A DNA stretch of 64,000 nucleotides from Hippophae tibetana (taxonomy: Eukaryota; Streptophyta; Magnoliopsida; Rosales; Elaeagnaceae). The stretch's first letter is position 1. Each line of letters starts with the position of its first letter. Below, one piece after another: positions 35,001-47,000 of the stretch. The notes below the pieces were generated by a model. The model did no database searches and was not told where the DNA came from. It saw only the letters and a program-made list of their open reading frames with translations. Where the stretch lies: NCBI GenBank assembly GCA_037013495.1, contig CM072808.1, forward strand, positions 46,796,068 through 46,860,067. The letters are read 5' to 3'. A program made the translations under genes and the position numbers.

Positions 35001-38000
35001 TTGCCACTATGATGTACATGGACATAAGCAGAACATCCGAAAATTTTAAAGGGAACACGGGACACGATTTTGGTGTGTGGGTATGACTCAAGTAGAGTAT
35101 TGATAGGTGTTTTAAATAAGAGGACACGAGATGACATCCTATTGATAAGATAGGTAGCTGTAAGTACAGCATCCCCCCAAAAATGTTGAGGGACATGAGT
35201 TGTGAACATGAGGGATCTGACGACCTCGAGAAGAAGCCTATTCTTTCTTTCAGCCACCCCATTTTGTTGAGGTGTGTCAACACATGAGCTTAGATGGACA
35301 ATCCCTTGACTTAACAGATAATCAGTAAGGGTGAAAGTGAAGTATTCTTTGGCATTGTCGGATTTCAATACCTGGATTTTTGTTTGAAATTGAGTTTGAA
35401 TCATGGTATTAAAATTTTTAAAAATTTGACATGCTTTAGATTTTTCTTTCATTAGGAATAACCAAGTGGTTCGAGTATGATCATCCACAAATGAAATGAA
35501 CCAACGTGCCCCTGTGATGTTTTTGATTCGAGAAGGTCCCCAAATATCAGTGTGAATTAATGAGAAAGGATGTGATTTTTTATGTGGAAGATGAGGATAT
35601 GAAGTTCTAACATGTTTTGAAAATTGACATACTTCATACTGAAAAACTTCTGAATTTTTATTTCTAAATGATGAAGGAAAAAGTTTCTGTAAATACTTGA
35701 AATTAGGATGACCTAAACGATAGTGATTCAACATGATTTCACCATCTTTATTGGACTTAAGGTTTAACAAAGCTGTATTCTGATTAGAAACTTCGGATAC
35801 AACTTGGTGGGCTTGTCTTGTTGAAGGCTCTTCACTGCTGAGGAGATAGAGTCCCGAGCATTCCTTAGCACTGCCAATCATCTTCCCCGAATGCAGTTCC
35901 TGAAATTCACATAGGTTATGAACAAATTTAGCCATACAATTTTTATCACGGGTGAGTTTAGTAATTGATACAAGATTACAATAAAGTGTAGGAACAAGAA
36001 GGACAGAATCTAGAATAAATGAGTTTGAAATTTTGGCTGAACCAATTCCTGTTACTTTGGATACCGAACCGTCGGCAATTCGGACCGTGTGTCCAGTCTG
36101 GTAGAATTTAAGATTTATGAGAAGAGAAGCATCACCCGTCATGTGGTCTGAAGCACCGGAATCAACAATCCATGGTCTCATAACCTGTTTCACATTAAGA
36201 GCATTGAGGGTGTTACCTGATTGAGCTATAGTGGCAGATGATGTGGTCAAGGATTGTCCAAATAATTCCTGGAGGAGATCAATCTGTTCCTTGCTAAACA
36301 GAGCAGATTCAGGTGACTCATTGCTTTGAGATTTAGAGACAATTTTTCCATGACTTTTTTTGTTGATGTGCTGTGTGAACGGTGGTTTCCAATCAGTGGG
36401 CTTACCATGAATTTTCCAGCAGGTTTCCTTAGTATGACCAGGTTTACGACAATGATCACACCAAGGTCTTCCATGACGAGGACGGTTGTCTGTATTATAA
36501 TAGTGCTGATGGCCTCGAATGGCAAGTGCAGATCCTTCTCCAGTCACGGAAATGGTAGATTGAGAACCCATCATTGTAGATTGAGGACCCATCATTACTT
36601 TCTTTCGACTCTCCTCTTGACGGACTTCAGAGAAGGTTTCACGAATACTGGGCAAAGGTTTTGTGCCGAGAATTCTGCCGCGCACATCATCAAGATTTTT
36701 ATGGAGTCCCAGTAAAAATTTAAAAACCCGTTTCTTGTCAATAATCTGTTTTTACAAGATGCTGTCTGTTGGACAGGTCCATTCGTGAACCTCAAAGAGA
36801 TCTAATTGTTGCCAACATCGAGTGAGAGAGTTAAAGTATTGTGTAACTGACAACTCTCCTTGGCGAAGATTATGGAGGATGCTCTCGATCTCAAATAGTT
36901 CGGACATATTATCAGAACTGGAATAAGTGTCTTTGGCTGCATCCCATATTCCTTTGGCGGTTTTGTAGAGAAGAAAATTCTCTCCAATTTCGTTTGTCAT
37001 GGAATTGATCAACCAAGACATTACCATATTGTTTTCAGATTTCCATGTTCTGTATTGTAGATCGTCTTTGTTTGGAGCTGCGGCATCGCCAGTAAGGTAA
37101 TCATCTTTCATTTTTCCACATATAAACATCATGACGGATTGGGACCACTGAAGATAATTGTGCCCATTTAATTTGTGACTGGTGATGGGCATAAGACTAT
37201 TGTCCGTGGAACCAAAAATTATAGGTTTTCCCGGGGCCATTTGTTGCAATTGTAGATTATACGTGGATTGAAATTTGTGGGTTGTTTTTTTTTTTTTGAA
37301 TAATCTGCTGGACCGGGTCGGGTATGGTTTGATCGGGTCGGGTATGGTTTGACCGGGTCGGGTTGTTATATATTAAAACAGCTTACTCCTACGGGAAACA
37401 AAAAAAAACAAAGCAGAATGTGACTGCAAGACTGAGACTTACTATAGACGGCGACGATGACTGAGATGGAAAACAAGCGGCAGAAAATGGATTTCTACTT
37501 GTCTCTGGAATGCAAGCTGCTGCAGAAAATGGATTTCTGCTTTCTGGATTTCTGCTTTCTGGCTTTCTGCTTTCTGGATTCTGCTTTCTGCTTTCTGCTT
37601 TCTGCTTTCTGCTTTCTAGATTTCTGATTTCTGGTTTCTGGATTTCTGGTTTCTGCTTTCTGCTTTCTGCTTTCTGGATTTCTGGATTTCTGGATTTCTG
37701 GATTTTAGGATTTCTGGATTTTTGGATTTTTGGATTTTTGGATTTCAGAATTTCTGGATTTTTGGATTTCAGAATTTCTGGATTTCTGGATTTCAGAATT
37801 ACAGTGTTCCTTGGACAGAATTGATATAACATAAAATTGGATTTCTGGATTTCAGAAATGCTCTGATACCATGTTAAATGTACTCCGAGAGATAAGATGG
37901 AGATAATATGGAGTATGTATTCTCTGTTTTCTCTTCTTCTCTACAACACTATAATACAATCTATTTATAGAAATACAAAGTGTCCACTAATTCTAGGAAT

Positions 38001-41000
38001 AGAACAGCTGGTAATAATAATGAAAATACAGCTTGATTTACACTAACTCTAGAGCCTGTACAACACTTATAATATTCTCTGAAAATCTACAATTTGATGA
38101 TCATCCTCCATTATGCTACCATTTCTCTTACTGTTGGTCATATTATGATTTTTTTTTTAAATTTATATCACCATACTTAATTCATTTGGCTCTTGATTTT
38201 TGTATCCAAAAGATTTTTACAATTAGATATTCAATTTGAATTTTCAACCTTTTTAGCTCAGCTTTCATAGAATTATTGAAACTTTCATCCTCTTGACATC
38301 TATTCAAGGAAGAAATCCTCTATATTAAAATTTTCTTTCTCTCACTTAATCACTAAACTCCTCATTGTTTGACCTTTTAAGCTTTCCTTTCAAAAACTCT
38401 AAGCTCATAAACTTGTAAGCACATCAACCCGGGACATAAGTTTCTCCTCACCATTGTTGCACTTTATTAAAAAAATCTTTATGGTCAAGTTACATATTCT
38501 CAAATTTGAAAGGAATTGGATCCCACTCTTTTGTTTTAGTACTTAAAAAGAACCGAGCAATGGTCTGAAATGACTTTGACAAACCTCACTTTTAATATTA
38601 TTCCTCACCGTAGCTCCTTACTCGAATAAGAATAAAAATCTATCAACTTTGCCACAAATCGGATTGGATCTAAAGTTCCAAGTGAAACTTTCACTTGTAC
38701 AAAGACCTTCTTTCAACCCTGTGTTCCTTCTAAGTTCAAAAACAAACTCTTATATGCTTCTTCAAATTATTGAAACTCTTCGCAGACTCACAAAACAATA
38801 TAGTTTTATCGACCACAAAGGGCTTAAGTCTACATAAGAATCATTTCTCTAACTTTTTCGAATGTGGAACAAAGTATGTCAGATATCATCTCAAACACAC
38901 AAAAGAGTCATACTCTAGTCTCTTCTTCCAAAAAAAGAACTTTTATTTCAAAGAATATATTTTTTAGCAATCAAACTTCTCTAAGCTAAATAATTGTTGT
39001 CTCTTTGTTTCCTCCCAAGATTTCCATGTAAGAAAACAATAACCAAATTTGTTGATACTCTCTACCCTTTTTTCCCGTTATTGGCATGGATAATGATTAA
39101 ATTCCTTTTCCCATTTTTCAACCATTTAGACAAAGTTACAAAAAATCCACCGTTGTTTATACTAGTTGTAAAACTCATCCAAAGAATTCTCTCTTCTAAG
39201 TTGATTGAAAAACCTAGAAAAATCCTTCAAAGCATATACTTCCTTCAAACAATCTGCGAACCATTTTAGTTCTCCAGATCACATCTTAAGCAATGACTTG
39301 TAAATCTAGACCTCTTGATAACAAAAACCAATGAGTCAAAAGAAGATTAATCTATTTCAAGAATAAAAGACTTGTTCGCAATTTGAACCTCTCGTTAGAT
39401 GACCATACCGTTTAATATTTTGAATCTCATTAGAAAGCATAAAACAAAGTTGAGAAAAAATCTTAAAGGATTTTAGGTAAAATTTTCCGACAAGGAGAGA
39501 GAGCGGGATTAGATAGAAAAGGGGAAATGTTTGGATGTGAAGAGATTGGATTAGAATAGAAACCCAATCCCAACTTGTCATTGTCGGAGTTGAATTTCTT
39601 GCAAACGAAGACGGTGAAGAGATTGGAAAAGGGCAATGGAGGCTATGAATGGGTGGAAGTGGAAGATGGAAGATGGTAGATGGTAAGGGATGGTTTAAGA
39701 TAAACACGATAGAACTCTTGCGAGAAAAAAAAACTTACCAAGTTAGTTACCATCGACAAGACAAGATTTCGATAGACAGAAACGGCAAGGTGGGTCAGAA
39801 AAGGAACAGGAAAGACTAGGCTAAGATGGTTGGGAGTGGGTGGAGGTGGCAGGTGATGGGCAGGGTAGTGCCAATTTGATGAGAGAGACTCTTGAGTTTG
39901 AAAAGAAACAATTAGCATCACTGGCAAGATGCCGACAAACTGAGATGGCAAGGTGGGTTGGAAAAAGGACAGGAAAGGCTAGGCTAAGGGTGGAGGTGGT
40001 GGGCCTTAAGGTCATCACTAGTTGCTTCACACACACTCTCTTAGTTGACAAATTCCATTAAAATAGTCCTTTTACAAATAAGTTCTCTCTAAAACCCTCC
40101 AATCGTAATTAACCCTAGTTTTGGTCCTTTCTATATGATGTATACTAGTCAGTAGAAGTAACTCAGTCTTGATGAAATTAGGGTGTGTTTTGTACTCCCA
40201 AATATGGTAAAGTGGAAATTGAGGTAAGGTGAGGCTAATCAAAAGTTTCAGATTAAGTAGAAAAGTTTGAGACAATTTGACACATAAATTTTGGTTAGTT
40301 CGATGAGTCGTTTGGTTTACCATCTCAAAATTTTGAGTAAAACTTAAGAATACTTTTGACTATATCTACCCCCGGGCAGAAACAAGGAGGTGAGTTAGTT
40401 TTTGAGAGTTCCTTTGGTGTTCTATACTTAAAATGTATTAACTTTGTTTTTTTATGGGTGGATATGCATTGCGTTTGTAACTTGTTTGGTTATCAGTGAC
40501 TCTTGGTCCTCCATGAAATCCTATAAAGTCTTCGCGCTTCTTCTTATAGAGAGTTATTTTACTTCGACTTGCCCATTTGTCCTGCCGTACTAGTGTCGAC
40601 ACGACGCTAACATTGATATGGGATATATGTCAGACATGATCAATTGGCTATTGATATATTGAACTCAGATGACAATGATGAAGAAGAAGGGTTGTTAATA
40701 TGTCAAACTTGGATGTTAGATGGTCAGCGAAGAAGCGAAACAAAGAAGAAACCTAATACCTTACCTTAGGGCATCAGAGTCTCGTGCTCTTCGATATGCA
40801 TTTCTGATTTTTTTTATTGCATATTGGGTTGAGCCTTATAAATTTTGATTTGGGCACTAGGATAAAAAAAGTAAGAGAAACTTTTTAATTTTTTTTTGAG
40901 GAAACAGTGAACTGAACTGTCAGTGTGATAAAAAAAAAGTTACGAGACTTAAATGTTCTTACTGCAATAACTAGTTGACTGTTGCGGCATTTGTCCCTAG

Positions 41001-44000
41001 AACAAAACATATCATAGAAAAATAAAAATAAAAACAATAATTTAACATAATGTTAAATGATAATCTGGATTTTAATTTTTTTCATTTTATATTTCATGTT
41101 TTAACTGTTTTAATGCATGACATATATATAGTATATCTAATAATATATTTACATACATAAAAATTCAAAAAATATATATATTTAATTGCAGTGTCTAAGC
41201 ATGTGTCTAAAAATTGGACACTTTATATCCATTACTAAATGTCCTAAAGTTCTAAGTTTAGCAAGTCTAATCCATAGACATGGACCCGTATCCGAGTCCG
41301 AATAACATTGATAAAGAGATATTATTAAGCTTGATTACCTCGTAGTTCTGCCAATAAATAGTGTTTCAACTAGTATCTAATCTTGAAATGTAATTTTAGG
41401 CTGTACGACAGTTTGGAACAGATTTTTCCATGATACAACAGCGTTTTCCTGGTCGAACACGTCGTCAAGTCATGTTGAAATTTAAGAGGGAAGAACGTGA
41501 ACATCGTTTACAGCTTGATGAAGCAGTCACTAATCGAGCTAAAGGTAAAATCTTTTTATCGTTTTATATTTCTTTATGCATGAGCAAAATATGGATGTAA
41601 GTATCTGTCTCCACAATTTTTAGTTTATTGTTTTAAGAAATGTTGTATGATATCTTTTTTGTGTTCAAATAGTTCAAGGAAGGTAGGTGATGCACAAAAA
41701 CTTGATGGTCAAATTTTGTAAAATTTATAATAATAAACTTGTAAGTGCATGAATCAATTTGTAAAAAGTGACAAGTTAATTTCTAAGGCTAGCTTAAAAA
41801 GAAATTAGGTGGTTTTTAAATAATTCAACAAAATTCTTAAAAATAAAAAATAAACTTAAACATATGTTACAATTGTTAGGTTTGAAATTCTAAACTAATA
41901 AAATAGAATAATAAAATATAGAGGATAGATAAGTTCACACAAATTCCAAGCAGATATGTAATTAACAAGTCAATGGAGAGTGAATGGGATATTTAGTTAG
42001 TTGATTATGTATGGTAGAATTAATTAGGTTAATGAAATATAAACTCAGATTATTTATTCTTTCTTATATGTATAAATATCACCTTTGGTCGGTTTGTTAT
42101 TCTTTATCAATTAAAATCATTTGTCACCCTCAGTCGAACCGACAATTTAAATTTCTATTCAGGCTTGTCTAAATTAGATATTTTTCAATAATAAATCTTT
42201 ATAAAAATATTTGAAATAAAATATAATTCTAAATTAGATCCAGATTCATTTATCCGAAATCTTATTTTCATATTTTAAATTTATTATGAAAAATATGTTA
42301 ATATATTTTTCGATAATAAATTTCGTAAAAGTTCTTAAATAGAAAATAATTTGTGTTTAATTATTATTGAAAATATTCCCCTAAATAATTTACATAATCA
42401 TATCAAACATAGTTAAATTCTCATTATAACAATCAACTAGGCATGTTAAAAACAATAAATAATCAATAAATTATTTATAACAAATTCAAGTAATAAAAGA
42501 TTGTTCACTGAAAGGAAATAACAATATAAGTTAGATTTATACCCAAAAGATAGATGAACGAGTGTGCTCTGTTCCACAGAAGAGGTACAAAACTTCACAA
42601 TATCCCCTAGATTCCAGTTAACAATTTTGTATCACTTGATCCGACATAACTCTCTATTACTACCTTTTTATTTGAGGTAATCTATTCTAAACCGTTTAAC
42701 TACCAAATATAAACTAAAGTTCAACTCTCAAATTGAGAGAAACTTTAAACTAAACAAAGAAACTGAGAGAAAAAGAAGGAAGCATGGGTGCTTTTACAAT
42801 GAAAATTGGGAGGGGTATTTATAGGTTGGGAATACATAGTGAAAAGGAGAAAAAAAATGGATCATAAGATTGAGTGCCACGGCATGCAATTTTCCACTGT
42901 CGTGGCATGCGATGATTTCATATGTGTTGTACTCTTGACCCGAACCACCCCCGTTGCGGCACAATTTTTTCCCTTTGCCGCAGCATGCATCAAATTGTGT
43001 GTTTTTCATCTTTTTGTTTCACCCTTTACAATCTTGGCTTTACCATATGTAAGGCTTACATATGTTTAGTCTTTATTCTTCTCTAGATGCATTGAGTGTT
43101 TTCATGTGCAATTCTTTAAGTTGAATCATTTTGATATGAGAAATACCTGAAAAAAACTAAATATAACCGTGATTCAGAAAACATAGATTTGCCAAAATAA
43201 TAATAAAATTATGTAAATACAAATCTATTTTGACACTAAAGTGCATGTAAATCATGTTATATTTAGTGTTTTTTAAGCACTTATCACAACCTCTAATTAG
43301 CTTCTTGTTAGTTTCTCACCAATGAAGCGAAAAACTAAAAACATAAATTAAAATAAACAAAATTAAACTATCTTAAATAACTTCCGTAGATTGACACGGT
43401 CACATTTAGCGTATGCAACAAACCCTTAAATCTCTAAGTAGTCTTAGTGGACGAGTTCAAGTCTTGTGAGGGCTTTTAGTGATGATACCTACAAACATCA
43501 AACTAAATGTAGGAATTAAAAGAAATAACAAAACAAAACTAAAATTAATAAAGTAAGACTCAATAAAATGACAAAATAAAAGGTAATAAAAATACAAAAC
43601 TTCTCATGTTTTTAGTATCTTCTAAGTTCATAATTAAAATCCAATGCATAAGTTTATTTAACATCCATAGTTTATTGTAACACTTAGTTGAAAATCACAA
43701 TCATATCACACATCAAAAATGTTTTAAAATTAATTTACCCAATTTCAGTATTTAAAATTCGAATTCGCTTCAATTCTAAACCTCGCAAGTCATACACTTA
43801 GTATCACACTGATTTATGGGTTCAAACACTCATTTAAAATTATATATGAATAGAGTTTATGTAAAGAAATGAACTAATAGGTTCACATGTGTTTAAAGAA
43901 GAAAATGCTCAAAAATAGTGTGTAATATTTGATCTTACGAAAGGAATCAATTGTTAGGATTTATAAAGAAATCAAATACTATTTTCATGTATTAATTAAA

Positions 44001-47000
44001 ATCAAATAAAAATATCCAATATATGACTTTAGAGATAAATGCAAAAATGCAATGACTTTATGGGGATTATTTCTTAACTTTATTTTGTATTAGCCATTTC
44101 TTACTATTGTAGTAATTTTTTGGGTCATAATATGTATATATTATTTGATTTTGATTTTTTTCCTTTTCCTTTATTTTTCTCACTTCTTTTATAAGATATT
44201 TTTGTAAGAAATTTTTTGTAGGATTTTAAAAAGTGGCTAATTTTGGTTTGCTTTGTGTATTAGTTTAAAAGAACCCTATATATCTCTTTTTGGTAAAAGT
44301 CATGCATGAATGAAGAAGACACTTTCAGTTTCTACTTTAGTCATTCAATTTAAGCAATAAAAACAAGTATAAGACACTTTATCAGATGTAAAGATCCTAA
44401 CATTCAATGCAAAAATCTATAGAGATTATCTAGCAATTTAGATTATAAGAAGAGTTTAAAAGAGTAGAAAAAATACTATCACTCAGGATGGAAAGATAAG
44501 ATCTCAAAATATTCTTACAAGGTATTCTCCACTATTTGATTCATAAATACAAATTTTGAGTTTATTTTAATTTCACTATTTTATTATGAAATATAAATTA
44601 TAACAAACTAATTATCACACTATTCCATGATATGTTCTAGAGATTAATCTAATAGTGTAAAGACTTGATTCTTTTTTTAACATTAACTAAAAGTATGATA
44701 ATTTTATAATTTTTTAAAAAAAATACCCTAATTGTCCCTCAACCAATAAAAACAAATAAAAGCAAACAAAAATAAATGAAAATGTAAACATGTGTTGAAT
44801 GGAAAAATTAAGATTACTTAAATTTATGTAATTGTAACTTTTCTCACCTCAACTTATAACTTATATTGTCTTTAATGTAACAATTACAAATTAAAGATAG
44901 AGTAAAGAAGTAAAAATTTACCCATTTGCTAAACATGATTAAGTATTGATGTGAAAATGCAGGCACATTTATCATCCTAAACATTTAAATCACAGACAAA
45001 TTGTTGTATACTTTTTACACATCACAACATAGTTATATAGTTCAACAATTTTCAAATATAATAAACATTATTCATATGGTGGGAAATTAAACACACTAAA
45101 AGAAAATGAATTACATGAAATGTAAAATAACATAAAACAAAATACATGAAAATAAAAACTCATACAAATCACGGAACAAGTTTGGAGCTTAATCCTACAT
45201 ATAATCAAGTCCTTGTTCTTCATCTTGTGGTTGTGACTGTTCAAGTGGTAAATATGAAATCATAATTTTGATAAGGTTCTCTTAAATGGCTTGTATCCAC
45301 CTCGATATAGTTAAGTTGTAATATATACATTTCAAAGAACATATGATTATAAGTCATATGATCACGATGCTGTTGATTTGCAAATGCAACATATTGAGTT
45401 GTATAAGCTTGGTTATAATTTTCCATATAGGCTACCCTTTCATTTAGATGTTAAACTTCATTCATTAATGTCATTCTTGATGAAGAAGCGACTTGTTTTC
45501 CCCTTTGGGCATATTAGTACTGGAGGTGAGTTCGTCGAAATATGCTATATTTAATAACTCGTTAGGTTGAAGCATAACTTTACCTTTTGGGTAAATCACT
45601 CCTGCTTTAATACATGAAGCAATTACAATTTAAGGGAAGAAATAACTCAATTGGGTGTTAGCAAACAACTTCATCTGGTTGTGAATTATTACTCCAACAT
45701 CCATAGACATGTGGGATGTTATAACATATAGTAATATTATATGTTCTCTATCCACAGAGCTTTAATGAGTGGTGGGCATAAGTCTTGAACAAACAAAGTA
45801 TTTTCATATGCGGGCAATCATACCCAAGTATTTAGCTTCAAAACCCCTAGATTTTCCATTAGCATAACTCCACTCAGCAACTTCTGCTGCGAGGCATTAT
45901 ATTATTGTACCATAGCTCACATTACTTAGGTAAGTCTCATACTCACCCTAGCTTATGTTCCTTAATCCATAATGAGCATTAGTATCAAACGACTCAAACG
46001 AGACTAGCACATCCTATATTCTAACTTCATTGTCAACAATGTTGGGAAGATTTGCATAAAATTCTTGAACTATTTATTCAATAGTGGCATCCAGTTTCTT
46101 AACGAACCTTTTCCAATCTGCAATTTCGTTAGAAATCCCTTAAATTTGACATTTGGTCTTAAATCAAAATCCATTTCTCTCCAAAACAAAACTTTTGTTT
46201 ATTTCTACAATCATATCAAATCTTAATTTGGCCTCATAAGTAGAGAATTTGGTCTTATTATAATCACCAGAAGTTCCTATCTCTTTTTTTTCTTTCAATT
46301 TTACTCATTTTTAGTGCTATTTATGAAAATGAACTAAATCTAAATCCAAGGTTTTCACATAGAATCTAGAAAAAATGACACAATATAAATTTAATCCAAA
46401 AATTTTCTTACCCTGACTTTGTACAATATGGTTTAGAACTCTTAATAATTCACAAAAAAATTTGCAAATTTAATTAAAAGACCTAAATTCTAAAAATCCT
46501 TGATTACTTAATTGTGTTATGTGTTGTTGAGGACGATGAATTTGAAGAACACCCTTTGGAAGAAGATGAAGTTTTCTTGATTTGTTGATGGTTTTTCTAA
46601 AAAAATTCAATGGAATCAGTAGGATATAGATAGAAATGAAATTTTAGTGAAAAGATTTGAAGGTTTGTGGAAGAGAGATGTAATTTTTGAGAGGTATTTG
46701 GCGTTTGGTAGAAGAGAAAATTGTAAGGTTTGTGAAGAAGAATTTTTTTGAGAATGGGTGTAAAACGCGTTAGGGTTGGTATTTGTGAGAAAATTTTATA
46801 TGCGGTCTATAACATTTAAAAATGCATGTCGCGGCATGAGCCTTTGAACTTCCAACCAGGTTTTAGCAGAAACACCTGTATAGTAGCAGGGTAAATATAG
46901 TGTCGTGGTGAACATACATTTTCTTCACTTCAATTTTGATGGGACTCTCTCTCTTTTATTATATTATATAAAAACACACCTAATTAAATAGAAAAATTAA

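Larger units (their letters stand above)
32613..38091 (-). mobile_element. full-length Ty1/copia retrotransposon, copy 2
   Basis: Complete 5479-bp element: LTRs at 32613-32832 and 37872-38091, primer-binding site at 37860-37871, leader, gag-pol and polypurine tract (complement of GAGGGGGAG) at 32833-32841, with the ATTTG target duplication on both sides. The two LTRs differ at two of 220 positions by eye, so the insertion is young in evolutionary terms. It lies in LINE sequence within BDP1 intron 12, antisense to the gene. It is nearly identical to copy 1. Three in-frame nonsense codons disable gag-pol. Confidence 0.97.
29181..39350 (-). mobile_element. LINE (L1-type) in BDP1 intron 12, interrupted by two later insertions
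   Basis: Minus-strand LINE remains in order from the right: a possible ORF1 part (about 39300-38990), endonuclease C-terminus (VISDHC block at about 38574-38545), RT fingers and palm (32600-31736), RT thumb side (30805-30590), zinc-binding tail (30070-29735) and a short poly-A (poly-T at 29181-29188). The copia element 32613-38091 and the 0.92-kb element 30815-31735 interrupt it; LINE reading resumes on the far side of each. Frames are broken by stops and shifts. The right boundary is uncertain, and I found no target-site duplication. It is a larger relative of the LINE at 21904-22821. Confidence 0.8.

Noticed and set aside
36326..36715. 129-codon plus-strand ORF opposite copia gag
   Set aside because: Antisense shadow of the gag/zinc-knuckle region, no independent support.
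37389..37832. 147-codon minus-strand ORF with Lys/Asn/Pro/Glu repeats, and its plus-strand Phe/Leu/Ser-rich partner
   Set aside because: Both are open only because the short-unit repeat in the copia leader lacks stops; they show repeat composition and no domain.
37500..37858. Regular repeat tract resembling an array
   Set aside because: Units are 7-8 bp variants without spacers in a plant retroelement; not a CRISPR array.
40544..41315. Target-site duplication around the 0.75-kb element
   Set aside because: Flanking nonamers TTATAGAGA and ATTGATAAA do not match; a shifted match is too weak.
41694..41703. Exact left LTR edge at TGATGG (41705) with a 5-bp duplication
   Set aside because: Similarity between the two LTR copies continues several bases further left (AAAAACT), and no matching flanking pentamer was found, so the edge and duplication stay open.
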